A stretch of 64,000 bases of DNA from Golubevia sp. BC0850 (Eukaryota; Basidiomycota; Exobasidiomycetes; Golubeviales; Golubeviaceae): the NCBI GenBank assembly GCA_012976225.1, contig JAAVVG010000029.1, positions 124,001 to 188,000 on the forward strand, read 5' to 3'. A program made the position numbers and the translations under genes. Position 1 is the stretch's first letter. Each line of letters begins with the position of its first letter. The notes under the pieces were generated by a model. It saw nothing but the letters and a program-made list of their open reading frames with translations, did no database searches and was not told where the DNA came from. This document shows positions 1 to 12,134 of the stretch, piece by piece.

Positions 1-391
1 CGACGGTCCTGACGGGCGGTTGTTCTAAATGGAGGCACTTCGTCTGCAGAATCAAAAATGACCTTGCCGAAAGGGACCTCGTGGAACGAGCAAGATTGTC
101 CTCCTTTCTCCTGATTCTCCTCTACCCCTTCCTTTCCTCCCTTCCCAACCCAATGGAAAAGAGAAACCAGAACGTGCTGAAGAAGATCAGACTCAGACGG
201 CTCGCTCGAAAGCTCGAAGACAAGCCGTGAAGCACGAAGAACTTGACATTGACACATTACAAACGAATTTGCCACCCGTTACAAAGCAGAAAGACAGACG
301 CAGAGAGCAGTTCTCCAGCTCATTCAAATTCTGGGATCGAAGCGCAAGTCTGTTGCAAGGGGGGGATTCTCAGAGAAGAGAATCTGGATAG
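1..391 (+). CDS. possible 3' end of a truncated gene (hypothetical)
   Basis: From about position 175 a plus-strand frame reads through a charged stretch rich in Glu, Gln, Lys and Arg (KHEELDIDTLQTNLPPV is within it) to a TAG at 389-391. The pyrimidine-rich stretch at about 95-155, ending in AAAAG, could be the end of an intron, with an upstream exon running off the window edge. The composition looks more like coding sequence than the other frames here, but no family is recognised. It would be convergent with the hydrolase gene that ends near 500. Low confidence; it could also be non-coding. Confidence 0.3.
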
Positions 392-499
392 AGACCGGTG
401 GTCAGTCTCTCGCCTCTCCGACGTTCTTAAGCTTCGCCTTTTCTGTATATTTCCCTCGAATCTGCCCGAACTTCCTTCTTCGCAATGCTGCTCAACTAA

Positions 500-2145
500 C
501 TAACTCACATTAACTTGCTCGTCAATCCAATCGGCATCGACCTTGGAGTCTCCAGGACCTGCTGCCCAATGACCCCAGATGGAATCAATCACTTTGAGTT
601 CAGAAGTCACTTTCCCCATGATTTGGTGTTCGATCTCTGAGTCTTCAGGTGGAAAATAGAGGTCGGTCTTGCATGGCATAATGAGAGTCTTGGCTTTGAT
701 TCCTCTGAGAGCTCTTTCAAAAGCCTTCTCGTCTTCTTCATTCAGCAATTCTCCATTTCCACGCGCTCCAAATCTACCACCTGAAGATTTAAGAACGTCT
801 CTCTTGGAAGCACCTGCGTACTGGGGAAGACTTCCAATGTCTCCGTGTCTCCAAGTATGGACGTGATAAAGAAGGTTGTTTGCATCCTGGAATCGACAAA
901 GATTGAAGATCGTTAGACGATGGACTTGGAAGATGAGTTGTTGACAGCTGGATCTCTCACCTTGGAGCAAAAGTACTTTTCCCAAAATCCAGTCATAACG
1001 TCTTCGTGAGACTTCAATCCGAAGTACTTGGCGAACCCCTTCTCTCTGTGGGAGTATGGAAAGGGTAACACACAGTCAGATCTCATGAGATACGACGACG
1101 GGAGAATGGAAGAGCTCACCTGTAGAAACTTTGAGGTTTGAGATAATGAGAAGATGTCAGAAGGCTGAGCGAAACGAGGTGTGAGCGACCCATGCAAATT
1201 TCCGTTAATTTACCTCTGAGAGAATGCCCAACCAGAGTAGACTCTAGCTAGAGCCTTCAATCCACGTAGAGGTTGTTCTTGGTAGTTTCCTCCATTCCAA
1301 CCAGCTGAGTCGGTGGTGATTCCTCCCGCGACTCCCTCTAAGAAGGCGATATTGTGATCGGAAGTTCTAGCGCTGCCGCACATGGGGATGGCGAGTTGAA
1401 CCATCTCTGGGAAGGCTGCGGCCCAAGTAAACGTTTGTCCAGCTCCCATAGACCACCTATAAAGAGGAACGAGACAAGTGGTGATAAGTAAAGTTCTCTT
1501 TCATCACCCTCTTCTCATCAAAGACTCGCCCAATGACGGCGTAGATCTTTTCGATACCGAAATGTTCAGTGACAAGCTTATGTTGAGCTCTGACATTGTC
1601 GAAGAATGTGGCTCTGGGTAGGTTGATTCCACCTTTCTCTCCTTTGGTGTTTGAGGGAGAGGTCGATTCTCCGCCTCCAAAAAGCCCGGGCACGATGATG
1701 AAGAACTTTGAAAGATCAAGAGCCTTTCTTGGATGGTCTGGAGTCGATATCAACCATTCATTACCATCAGTGATGGTTCCAGAATACCAAGTTGGCTGAT
1801 AGATAGGGTAGGGCAGAGAGAGAAGAGGCAAGTACTTGATCTCTCGAAGAGCGAAGGAGACCATCTCACAAATTCTGCCTCAATACTTACGTAGACAATG
1901 CATGGGTTCCTCTTGTCTCCATACGTGCGATAAGCTAAATAGGCACCTGATGACGGAGAAGATGAGGATCAGCGTCAGCCTCCAATCTCGAATGAGTCTC
2001 TCTGACTCTAGACAAGCTCGAATTGCTTCACTCATTCTCTGGAATTTCTCACACACTCACCTGGAATGACTTCACCACTTTGGAGTTCCCAATCTCCAAG
2101 AGAAAAGGTTTGAACGAGCGGGTCTTTTTGAATTGGAGCCGTCAT
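500..2145 (-). CDS. alpha/beta hydrolase, homoserine O-acetyltransferase family
   Basis: The spliced minus-strand product starts MTAPIQKDPLVQTF (ATG at 2145) and has the fold of the homoserine acetyltransferase branch of alpha/beta hydrolases. Visible elements in order are the strand plus oxyanion loop FFIIVPGLFGGGESTSPSN, the nucleophile elbow GWSMGAGQTF, the TWRHGDIGS helix, and near the C-terminus the likely acid Asp in CKTDLYFPP and the His in WGHWAAG, so the triad looks complete. There are at least five introns. The intron joining IYAVIG to WSMGAG appears to begin with GC (1529-1457), and the residues FYR lie on a very small exon near 1120-1128. Relatives in fungi may act in methionine synthesis or on other acyl esters, and the exact substrate cannot be told. 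The last codons before the TAG at 502-500 contain GTGAGT, so another 3' exon is possible. Confidence 0.85.
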
Positions 2146-3440
2146 GTTGTGGGAAAGAAGAGAAGAACGAATCACAGGACCTTTTGCAGCAGAGCATCTC
2201 GAGCCCCTAAAGCCTAAAGGACGGCTGCAGCGCTGCTCAAGCTCAAAGAGAATTTCAATACTCTCCTAAGTAACTTTCGCCTCCTAGAAAGTTCGAACCG
2301 GTTGAATGAGCTCTGGAAAAGACCAACAGATTCAACCTTCAGTTTCCAATTCAGAAGCACGCTCTGCAGAAAGCCAACCAAAACAGATGCAGCAAAAGGA
2401 GAAAATGTGAAGTATGGATTTCAACTAGAGAGTACAGATTCTAAACGAAAGACGAGTAAACAGAAATTCTTCCAAAGATCGGTCATCTGTAGAAACGCCT
2501 CCAGACTTGAGAGGGAAAGGAAGGCAGAACAAAAAAGGAGAAAGGTCAATTCGGGGCTCAAGATCGTGAAATTTGAGTCGTAACACGGAAGGAGAAGGCG
2601 AAGGAGTGGAGGAGCAGAAGTCCAGGAAAAAAGGGGTGAACGAGACATGGAGAACCCTGACAAATTCCGGTCTGCTGCCTCCTGGGGTTGAAGAGTTTGG
2701 AAGATGACCAAGTGGCGCTGTGAAGGTCTGAAGCCGGAAGCTCGGAGAGCTTGAAGTTCCAAGCAGAACGAAGGTGGATTGAAGACAGTCGAAGTGATTC
2801 TGATCCGCAGGGTGAGATTCCGAGCTGGCAGATCAATCTAGCTTTTGGTGCTTGAAGGTACAAAGTATTCCGCATGAAGTGAGTTCACATCGAATTCCAC
2901 TCGAACTATGAGGCATCTTGACCCTTGACTGCCCTCCATCTCAACGCGTCAACTTTTTTTTGGCTCCCCTCTCTTCCTCCCTCCTAATCTCCTGCACTTG
3001 TAAAGGGGAATCGATTCTCTCTTTTCAAGATCCGCACATTGTCACCACTTGGATCCATTGGCAGCTGTAGCAGTCGCCAGGAGCTTGGAAGGGCTTTCTT
3101 GGGGGGGGGGGGGTTGCCTAACGAGTCACAAAGACTGCTTCGAGAGTTCCGAGCAGAGCTTTAAAGGTCAGACCGAGAAACAATCGAACAATTTGGTTAA
3201 GATAAAAAGCAAAAGAGGGTAATAGATGATTCTTAAAAACCTTTGAGCCACTCAAGTTTTGTGTAGAAAACGAGGCCTTCAATAGGACTACTACGATATG
3301 ACAGATTGATCTTTATTGTTACAAGAGAAGAAAAGGCTAAATTGCTGAAAAATTAGAGAAAAATGCGATGGAGAAAGAAGTCAAAAGGAGTGTGATTGAA
3401 GTTGGTTGCGTCCGAAAAATTGTTCGTTGGAGCGAGGCGC
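2146..3440. other. intergenic, 1.3 kb
   Basis: This stretch separates two minus-strand genes. It holds the promoter of the hydrolase gene and the 3' flank of the ferritin-like gene. Short open frames on both strands (for example 2302-2583 plus and 2421-2762 minus) show no recognisable protein. A run of 13 G lies at 3101-3113. Nothing else is recognised. Confidence 0.6.
3101..3113 (+). repeat. poly-G tract (G13)
   Basis: Thirteen consecutive G on the plus strand in non-coding DNA. Similar runs occur at 7836-7846, 10440-10450 and 41331-41339. Confidence 0.95.
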
Positions 3441-4762
3441 TTATTGGTAGAGAGCAGCGGCATCTCTGGCTGGGGTGACAGCGGCCATGAAGTCGACTGT
3501 GGTGAAAGAGAAGAGTAAGAGAGGGATAATTAGTTTTGGAAGGGTGAAGGAGGACCTCTACCCTTCGTCACTCTCCCTTCTTCGACCATCAAGATACTCA
3601 CAAGCAATTGGTCCTGCAACAGTGTTGTCATCGGAGATCATCTTGCTCTTGACCAAGATGGCGTAGACTCTTCCGTTACCGACGTCAGATGGGATGGTGG
3701 CCTTTCCTCCTTGGACCTCAGCGTAAGACATGGCACCGGCAGCTCCGATAAATCCTAAGAATTGACCATCAGCGATTCCATCAGCAGTCAAGGTGACTTC
3801 TTGACCGGCTTCTGGGGCAGCTGGAGAGGCAGCGAGGGATGGGAAGGCGGTGACTGGAAGCATTGGGTTTGACTCTGGGCATGAGGTGATCAGTGGAGCA
3901 GCTAGAGAGTAGACTTGAGAGAAGGTTCCGGCTGGAGTGTCGTAAGGAGCTGGGAAAGCATCACCCTTGGCGACGGCAGATTGAATCCAAGCGGAGTGAC
4001 GGGCCTCAGCGCTGTTGAGAGTGAAGTAGAGAGGGAAGAGGTCAGTTGCTGACACGAACCTCAAGCCAGGCGGTGAAACTCACGTCAAGATGGATCCAGC
4101 AGCGGTGAGGTAGGCTGGGTTGGTGATGTTTTGGGCAGCTCCGAGGTAGGCAGAGACACCAACTCCTTCTAAGAGAGAGGCGGTGGCAATGAAGGTCTTG
4201 ACGGCAGCGGCGTCGTTACCGTTGATTCCGAAGTTGTACTTGCACTCTCCAGTGGCAGCATCTCCGAGAGCGTTGGTTAGGAAGTCAACGTGAGATTTCT
4301 CGTGTCCTGGAAGGGGAAGGGTAGAAAGAGCTGGTCAGTGCAGGAAGATTGAAGCACATTTCAGACTCTCAAACTCACCTCCGATTTCGATGAATCTCTC
4401 ACGGACCCATGGCTCTTGTCCAGCGCTGGCGAAGGCGGCAGCATCGAGTTGAGCTAGAGAATCTCTGCATAAAATGAAAAAAGTACGGAAGGGAAGGAGA
4501 GGAAGTCAGTGAGTGACACCGTTGAGTGTCACATGTTGACAAGGGGGATCAGCGACTCAACTCACCTGTAGAAAGCGTTCTCCAAGTGCTCTAGGGTTAA
4601 AGCGTAATTAAGAATGACAACATCGATGTCTTCTTGACCTTCAGCGGCTCTCTTGGCTAGAGGACCACGGATTTGAGAACCTCGGGTGACTGGGACAGCA
4701 GCAGCTGAAACGGCGATGGCAGAAGCAGCCAAAGTTAATAGAGCGGAGGTGGCGAATTGCAT
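3441..4762 (-). CDS. secreted ferritin-like protein (Rds1 type)
   Basis: The first exon encodes [24 protein letters not shown], a clear signal peptide, followed by a likely Kex2 site (LAKRA). The body fits the Ferritin_2/Rds1 family: [17 protein letters not shown] carries the first helix with conserved Glu and His residues, [14 protein letters not shown] the next, and the Asn/Ala-rich segment around [15 protein letters not shown] and [11 protein letters not shown] follows. The protein ends [18 protein letters not shown] with TAA at 3443-3441. There are four introns with GTGAGT-like donors. Fungal Rds1 proteins are reported as induced by stress and desiccation; metal binding is possible but not shown. 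A strong TATA box lies 119 bp before the ATG, fitting regulated expression. Confidence 0.88.
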
Positions 4763-4872
4763 TGTGAGTGAGAGATTATTAGAGGGTGCTGGAAGTTGAG
4801 TTGAAGTAGGAGAGAAAGAAAGGAGTGAAGTAGGGTGGGGAAAAGGTGAGAAGTGGGCAGCAGTGACTTCTC

Positions 4873-4881
4873 CTTTATATA
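4873..4881 (-). promoter_or_regulatory. TATA box of the ferritin-like gene
   Basis: TATATAAAG on the minus strand, 119 bp upstream of the ATG at 4762. A pyrimidine-rich leader follows it in the sense direction. Confidence 0.75.
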
Positions 4882-4882
4882 T

Positions 4883-5889
4883 CCCTCCCTAGCTAAGCGC
4901 TCGAGGATGCCAATCAGTTCCCTGATCTTGGATCGCCAGTTCACCTCCTCTTTGCATTCGCCATCCCTCCAACCACGGAGACGTGACCTTGCAAATCAGC
5001 TGAGTCCAAGTCCATGAGTCGATGACACGTCGTGGTTGGCTTCTTGAGTCAATCATCCAACATTTATGGCACGATTTCTGCTCCCGGCCCCACACGTTCA
5101 ATTGAAAGGTTCTGATCGCGAAAAGATTTGCAAGCAGATTAAGCACTCGGACTGCACTGTCCGAATAAGAAGGATTGGCAAAGCTTCTGAAGGATTTATT
5201 TGTAGCGCCTCTCAGAATTTTTCAAGATCAGGCCAGATGGCTAGACCCTTGATAGACCAGACCCCGGAACACGCGTCCACGCTCGCTCTCTTCCCTCTCT
5301 CAAATAACATGAAACTTATTGAAAGTCGAATTGAAATGGTGATTAGAGGATTCCACGTATTGCTGCTGGCGGGTGGAGGGAAGTCCACCTCCTCGCCCAC
5401 TCCACATCCCTCTCGAGTCCTCTCTCTTGTTACTCAAGACATTACAAATTTACTCATCTCTCAACCAAACCTCGACCTCGAAATCATCCCATCAAAAGTC
5501 TATCGTATGATGAAGTCTACATACGTCTCAGCCTCTGCTTCAAAGCGGACGGAAGAGTAGAAGAACCAACCTCATTCGACGACAAGACTTTGAGTCAAAG
5601 GCTCTTGCTGACCCTGCCACACTTCTCCGCAATTTTTGAATCCATCTTTCCAATATTCAAAATCCTACCAACCTGCAAGTAATTTGCTTTTCCTACGTCA
5701 GGAAAGAGAAACGCCTCCTCTTGTCCTTTCTCTTGTCGTCTCTGTCACTCTATTTTCTGCCTCTTCGATCGAAAGCTTGGAATCCAATTGGAAATTACTA
5801 GGGATGTACAGAAAAAAGAAATATCGAGAAGCAAAACTGGCAAAAGAAGCTATGAAAACCTATTTAACAAACGAAGCTTCAACAACAAG
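4883..5889. other. intergenic, about 1 kb
   Basis: Lies between the ferritin-like gene promoter and the 3' end of the AP-2 alpha gene. An open frame of 164 codons (5066-5560, plus) has no recognisable domain and no supporting intron or motif signal; I do not call it a gene. No RNA gene or repeat is seen. Confidence 0.5.
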
Positions 5890-8800
5890 CTAAAGCTTCT
5901 GGTCATCCGCGGCCAAACCAGCGACCAACACTCGCAGTAGCTCAGCAGAGACCAAGTCGTTGGTAGTTCGAACTGTGAGACGACAGAGCTGCGTAGGAAA
6001 AGAGAGAGTGGAACAGAAGATGATTATTATGATCAGTAACGTTCCATGTCCTCGAGTCAAGAATCAACAACTCACCTTTGCTTCCTTGTTGGGTTCCAGC
6101 CTCAACAGACAACCAACTTTTCCAGAACTAGAAGTATGAAGGACTCCAGCAGCTACGATGTTGACTGGATTAGGATCGATTCCTTCCAACACTTGCAGTC
6201 TACTTCCCGCCACGACTTTCCTATTCCTGACAGTGTCGACGTTCCCATCCTTACCCAGCTTGAAAGAGAAGATCTTTTGAGCCTCACGAGGAGCTCCTCC
6301 GATCTGCTTCCATCTTTCGAAGAAGTCATTCGAAGCCAATTGGACTGGTTCGACGAATTTGTGACTCAAGACTGGGAGACGAAGAGTGAGCTCTTGCATC
6401 GAACCAGCTAGATACGAGACCTTCAAGATCGGTGGTGAAGAGAAGTAGTCTTTGCATTCCATTTGGATGACTTGCTGAACTTGCGACATGGCTCCTAGAG
6501 AACTTGAAGACATCTTTGGAATCGTTACGATCAAGGCTTCAGGAGATTGAGACTTGACGGTCACAGTGAAGGACTTGAATCCAACTGAGATCTTGTTTCC
6601 AAAGAAAAGAGCGATCCTTCCTTGATGGCCATGATATTCGGATTTGATACCAATCTGAAGTTGGTTATCTTCGAATAGAACTCCTTCCGTAGAGTAGCAG
6701 AGGCGGTGGAATTGCTTTTCGTATCCTGGAGTGAGAACAGGAGCTGGGGCTGTCACCGGCGTCGAGGTGGCTTGAACTGAGCCGTTTCTATCCTGAATCG
6801 GCGAAGTTGGAGAGACTGGTGCTGCAGCGAAAGTTGAGCGAACAGGAGAGTCCACCAGTTGACCATGATCGATCAGAGGCGCTCCAGCTCCAGATTCAGT
6901 AGCTTCTGCCGCGAGTAGAGAAGAGTTGTTGTTTCCACTCATGTCCAATCCTTCTAGTCCGGCTAGGATCTCATCTTGAGTCGAAAGAGACCTGTCAGGG
7001 ACTCCGTTTCCGTTCCCATTGGCAGTGACTGCTTCCGTAGCACCTCCAGATTGAATCAGAGTAGCAGGCGCTCCGACAGAAGGCATCGCTCCTCCGTTTG
7101 CGAGTCCCTTCTTGGAAGACTCTAGACGTGCTTGGTCACGATCTCGGTTGACTTCACGACCTCCGATGATCCATGTCCGTTTATCTTCCGTATCTCCATG
7201 CTTCTTGTGAAGCCGGCTGAGGAGGAGAGCTGTCGAGGCAGAAAGAATTTAAAAAAGATGTCAGCAGCGGTCTCGACGATATCTCATGCATTTCTCTACA
7301 TCTCGATGTACTCACAAGACTTCTCTACAAAAGGTGGCATCTCTTCACAGACGGCTTGTAAGAGCTCATCGTCAGGTAGATCCGCCAAAGCCACATACTC
7401 GCAAGCTCTCTGCTGAAGTTCAGCGTCCAAGACATGCTTGTAACGATTGAGGACGTACATCAACTGCTCTCTGATCTCTGGGAAGAGATTGAGCCACTTG
7501 ACGTAAGTTGAAAGTAGAAGAGCTCTTGTCGGCTGAGAGCATAGATGGGACCTTGAATGAAGAGCATGGAACTGTTCGATCGGAGAAGCACCTGGACTGT
7601 TTGCAATCAGATGTCCGAATTCTCCGAGAATATATCCTCCCACCTTGATCAAGTTCTCATGACATGAAGGGTGCTTCAAGTGTTCTAGAGCTTTGGTGGC
7701 AGCGTACTCTTGAACGTCTTCGTTGTTGGTGACGATTTGAATGACTCGGAACCAGACCTCTTCTCCGACGTGATCACCTGCAGAGCTGATGAGTTGAAGG
7801 ACTGAAGGAAGAAGAAAAAGAGAAAGAGCAGAAAAGGGGGGGGGGGTCAGTATTAGCTCTAGATCTCCAAGTCATTTTGGAGAGGAGGAAAGGCGGCCAA
7901 GTTACTCACTCGTATCGACATACCACGAGTACTCGGTAGCGAACTGAATGAAGAACAAGTCGAAGATGGAAGGTCAGTAGCTAGATGAGAGGCCTCGCCA
8001 CTCAAGAGAATCTTGATCTGAACTCACCTTCTCGGTCAAGATAGCGATCTTCAAAACCATTTCCTCCCTCAAAGCGTAATCAGCCACTTGAAGATATCTG
8101 AGGAGCTCGGCAACAATGACCTTAGCATTTGTAATGTCACACATACTATAAAGTAAATCCAATCCCCTCCTTCTAACACTGATATCCTTATCCCTTAAGC
8201 TCAAGATGATAGTATCTTGATGCATTTTGATAGGTTCCAAACTCTCAGCACAAGCTGCAAGGTGAGCCATGGTATCCAATCCTAAATATCTAACATTAGT
8301 CTCTCTAGAAAGAATAAACCTTCCTAATAAAACAGCAGCTTGAGAAACCACTTTCGATTCAGTATTAAGATGAATAGCCAGATTGATAGATTCAAATAGA
8401 ACTGCATTTTGAGCATTGTTATGTTGAACGTTCTTCGGAGTTTCTTGAGAATTAGCAACAATGGTTTCTAAGATGTGATCCAAAGTTTCTCTTAAAGTGG
8501 AATCTTCTGAAGGAGGATAATATTGAAGTAATCTGAGTAATTTGATTTGTAACCAAGGAATTGGAACTTTGTAGTAGATGTATTCATTTGCGTAATCCTC
8601 TTCCAAAACGATCTTGGCCATTCTATCGACAGCTTTGACGCAGGCGATTGAATAAGCTTCTGGATGATCTTGAGCCATAGCTAGAACCAAACTTGTGACT
8701 GCTAGAGAGACTCCTAAGTTCTCATCGTCCATAATCGAAACGATTCTAACAGCCCATTCTTCTGCTGGAATCACCTCGGCATGTTTCCTGTAGAGACGTA

Positions 8801-9863
8801 GAAGAGTGAGAGCTGCCTTCTTCTTCACAAAGCTCTTCGAAGTGCTGGAAGAAAAGAAGTGATAAGGCCAAAGATAAGAATGTGCAGCTTGGTGCTCGAC
8901 AGAAATCGATCTTGTCAACTCACGGAGAGATCAGCAATCTATGGACGTCTCCAGCCAAAGCTTCCGCCATTTCCTTTCCTCCAATGTTAGCGATGGCATG
9001 CAAAGCCAAGCAGTTGTTGACTTCACTGTATTCATCTAAATCCTTCCTGATTGAATTGACTACCAGACGAACCAGATCTGAGTTCTCGTGCATAAGAAGT
9101 GTAATTGCGAGATATCCCTAGGATAGGTAGAGAAGAGGGTGCTATCAGCTCAATCGCACTCTGAACAGTACTATTGATGTTCGACATCATTTGAGAATCA
9201 CTTGGGACTCACGATCTGTTTCTCTGAATATTTAGGACTTGCGATGAGATTAACAGCTTCCATGTGTCCGATATCGACTTGATATCCCAAGATGTAAGTG
9301 AAGACGATCTTGGAAAGGTATTTCTTCTTTTGATATCCATCCAATTGACCCTCTGATAGAGATGAAAGAGCGAGTATCAAGTCGAGGGAGATGGAGAAGA
9401 GGGAAGGTTGGAAATGGAGATTAGCTCCATCTACCAGTCAAACTCTGCAGCGTCTGACAATCAAAGAATCCGCCGGGATAGTTCTCGAAGATATCTTCAA
9501 GGTCTTGGACCTCTTCTGATAGCCGAAAAAGAGTTTGAAGAGGAGACTTGAAGCTTCCATCTGTTGAGGGTTCTATCGTTGCAATCTCGTCTACCTGGAA
9601 GACGTTCTCCGCCATTCTTCCTGCCACCTCGACTATAGCTTGAGCGTTCCCAGCTGTTTCTCTCGCGTCTTTCTGGCAGAAGTGGCACTGTCTCTGGGAT
9701 GAAGGAGCGTCTTGTTCCGAGAGGACTCACCTTTGAATTTGCCTCTGATGTGGGCCATTTCCTTGTTGATTCTCTTTTCCTCCAACTCCCTTACCCTACA
9801 AGCTCTTAAATCAGCGATATATTGAGTCAGGCCTCTCATAGAGGACTGTGAATTTTGAGTCAT
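5890..9863 (-). CDS. AP-2 complex subunit alpha (alpha-adaptin)
   Basis: Begins [36 protein letters not shown], the diagnostic alpha-adaptin N-terminus, continues [27 protein letters not shown] and [19 protein letters not shown], then a long HEAT-type trunk ([33 protein letters not shown]). A Ser/Gly/Asn-rich hinge follows, and an appendage ear with [12 protein letters not shown] near the C-terminus. It ends [17 protein letters not shown] at TAG 5892-5890. AP-2 links clathrin to plasma-membrane cargo and PI(4,5)P2 in endocytosis. The trunk, hinge and ear are all present. The first intron (9730-9354, 377 nt) is unusually long and contains an open frame; a G11 tract lies in the intron around 7836. 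Start chosen because the conserved N-terminus begins nine codons later. Confidence 0.95.
7836..7846 (+). repeat. poly-G tract (G11) in an AP-2 alpha intron
   Basis: Eleven G on the plus strand, that is C11 in the transcript sense, inside an intron of the adaptin gene. Confidence 0.9.
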
Positions 9864-10689
9864 GGTAGAGGATTACCGATTAGGTGGAGAGGGGTATAGT
9901 AGAGTCGAGTGCTTGAAGGAGATGGTTGAAAAAAATAACTTCCCCCAGCTTAGAGGTTCAGATTAGAGTGTGGTTTGAAGGGAGAGAGAGTCTAGTTGAG
10001 TTGATGATAGCGGGAACTCTTCAGTTCAAGAAGATGGTGGCTATAGGAAAGGAGAAGCAAGACGGATCGACATCGTTCGCAAGTGAGACCAAGAAAAACT
10101 CTCCCTCCCCGATAGAGTTAATGCTCTAATTCTACAAGAATCTCCATCCATTCAGATTGTTCGAGAAACCAAGTACAACTTCAAAGAAACGGACAAGGCA
10201 ACAAAGTTAGAGGAAGTAGTTTATTTGTTTTTGTTTGTTTTATATTCGTTTTCTATTGACACCGAGACCACAGCTTGAGCTTCATCTTTTTCTTTCTTCA
10301 TATCCTTTTCGTATTTATTTTGCATCTCTTAGTAGGTAGGAACGGAGTATAGTAGTAGGAGGGGAGCGTGTGCGTAATAGCTAAAGAATATTGTCAAAGA
10401 TGCGTTTGGGAGAAAAACAGAAGACCATTCAGGGAGAGAGGGGGGGGGGGATGAGAGAGAGACTAAAAAACAGAAACAGAACTTTCAAAAGATAAAGAGA
10501 AAGACAAACACCAGAGAAAGAGAAAGGACGGATAAGGGAAGAAAGGAAGGACTTCCCTCCATCCCCAACCACTCCTGCTTCCCAACCAAATCTAAAAAGA
10601 GAACCCCAAAACAAGAAACAAAACCCCTTTGTTTTCTTACACCACCGTCCCCATCCTTTAATTCTTTGATTCTAAACCTTTTGAGTGAA
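9864..10689. other. intergenic, 0.8 kb
   Basis: Lies between the AP-2 alpha start and the 14-3-3 stop, both on the minus strand. It holds the AP-2 promoter and probably a long 14-3-3 3' UTR. The stretch 10205-10330 is T-rich on the plus strand. A G11 tract sits at 10440-10450, next to purine-rich GAGA repeats. No gene is recognised. Confidence 0.6.
10440..10450 (+). repeat. poly-G tract (G11) with flanking GA-rich sequence
   Basis: Eleven G on the plus strand within a purine-rich stretch (about 10425-10520), likely in the 3' UTR of the 14-3-3 gene on the other strand. Confidence 0.85.
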
Positions 10690-12134
10690 TTAGGCGGCTT
10701 CCTCTCCCTTTGGAGCTTCAGCGGCGGCAGCTGGAGCTTCAGCAGCTTCGGCTGGCTTGCTTTCGGATTCTTGCATATCAGAAGTCCATAGAGTCAAATT
10801 ATCACGTAGAAGTTGCATGATGAGAGTAGAGTCCTTGTAGCTTTCCTCGGAGAGAGTGTCGAGTTCGGCAATGGCGTCGTCGAAGGCTTGCTTCGCTAGG
10901 TGACAGGCACGGTCTGGAGAGTTTAGGATCTGTTGTTAAAGTAAGGAGTAATAAGTAGATGAGTAAATCGAGCTTAAAGGTTCGAGAAGAGAGCTGTGAA
11001 TGTCTTTCGAACTTGAACATCGAATGGATGCCTCAACTCACCTCGTAGTAGAAGACGGAGAAGTTCAAGGCTAGACCAAGACGGATTGGGTGAGTTGGTG
11101 GTAACTCAGTGACAGCAACATCGGAAGCAGCCTTGTAAGCCTCTAGAGACTTGTCAGCTGAATCCTTCCTCTTGTCACCAGTAGCGAACTCGGCGAGGTA
11201 ACGGTGGTAGTCTCCCTTCCTGTGAGGTGGTAGGAAAGAACGGTTGGAAATGACAGCAGAATTCCTAATAAGAACTTGCTCGATTCTTCTGGGGTCGATT
11301 GAGGCTTCGAGGACCACGCGTCTCCCTTTCTTCTCCCCTCCCCTTCCCCAAAGTTTCCGATAGGACCGAAAGACTCACATCTTGTGGTAGAAGACCTTTG
11401 ATTCTCCGGAAGCAGCAGATGGAATGAGGTGCTTGTCTAGGACATCTAGGATATCTTCACAGATTTGGGCGAGTTCAGCCTCAATCTTCTCACCTGTGGA
11501 GGGAGGGAGGGTGTAAAGTGGTTGTGGGTGTCAGTCGACACCTGAACACGCCGATCTTTCCATGTTTCCATCTTCTGCTTCGATCAATGATGACTTACGG
11601 TATCTCTTGATCATGGTTACTTGAGACTCGTTACCCTTGGATTCCTCCTTTTGTTCAATGGAGGAAACGATTCTCCAAGAAGCACGACGAGCTCCGATGA
11701 CGTTCTTGTATGCGACAGAGAGTAAGTTTCGTTCTTCAACAGTTAGCTCTTGATCAGAAGAGGCAACAGTCTTCATGTTCTCGACCATCTCTGATAGAAG
11801 GGAGAGCAAGAAACGCGAGGAATGAGAGAATTGGGGGAGGGGGAGGAACAGAGTCAGCGTACTGATAAGAGGCGTCGTTGGGTGACAACAAAGGAAGAGT
11901 GCGCATTTCTTTGTAGAATACAATTCTTTGATCTATTTGGAAGGTAGAGCTATCATCTTGGATAGCTCCAACGATAAGCGAAACGCGATTGAGAGCAAGT
12001 CCAACTGCCAACCCATGTACCCCCTGCTGGCCCTCCTATCTTGCTTCTCTGTCTCGATTTAACTCACCTTCGTAACGTTCAGCTTGCTCAGCGAGCTTGG
12101 CTAGGTAGACGGAATCTTCACGAGCAGCAGTCAT
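10690..12134 (-). CDS. 14-3-3 protein
   Basis: Starts [22 protein letters not shown], followed by [49 protein letters not shown] (the conserved [10 protein letters not shown] and RRASWR elements), [21 protein letters not shown] (phosphopeptide groove Lys/Arg/Tyr), [74 protein letters not shown]. It ends in an acidic, Ala-rich tail with TAA at 10692-10690. This is a complete 14-3-3, a dimeric cytosolic adaptor that binds phospho-Ser/Thr motifs in signalling and cell-cycle proteins. Introns split it into at least five coding exons. It corresponds to the BMH1/RAD24 class. Confidence 0.97.

Noticed and set aside
2288-2300. GTTCGAACC, resembling a tRNA B box
   Set aside because: No A box or cloverleaf arms at the right distance on either strand.
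5066-5560. 164-codon plus-strand open frame between the ferritin-like and AP-2 genes
   Set aside because: No recognisable domain, low-complexity Ser/Thr content, and it includes the promoter side of the ferritin-like gene; length alone is weak evidence here.
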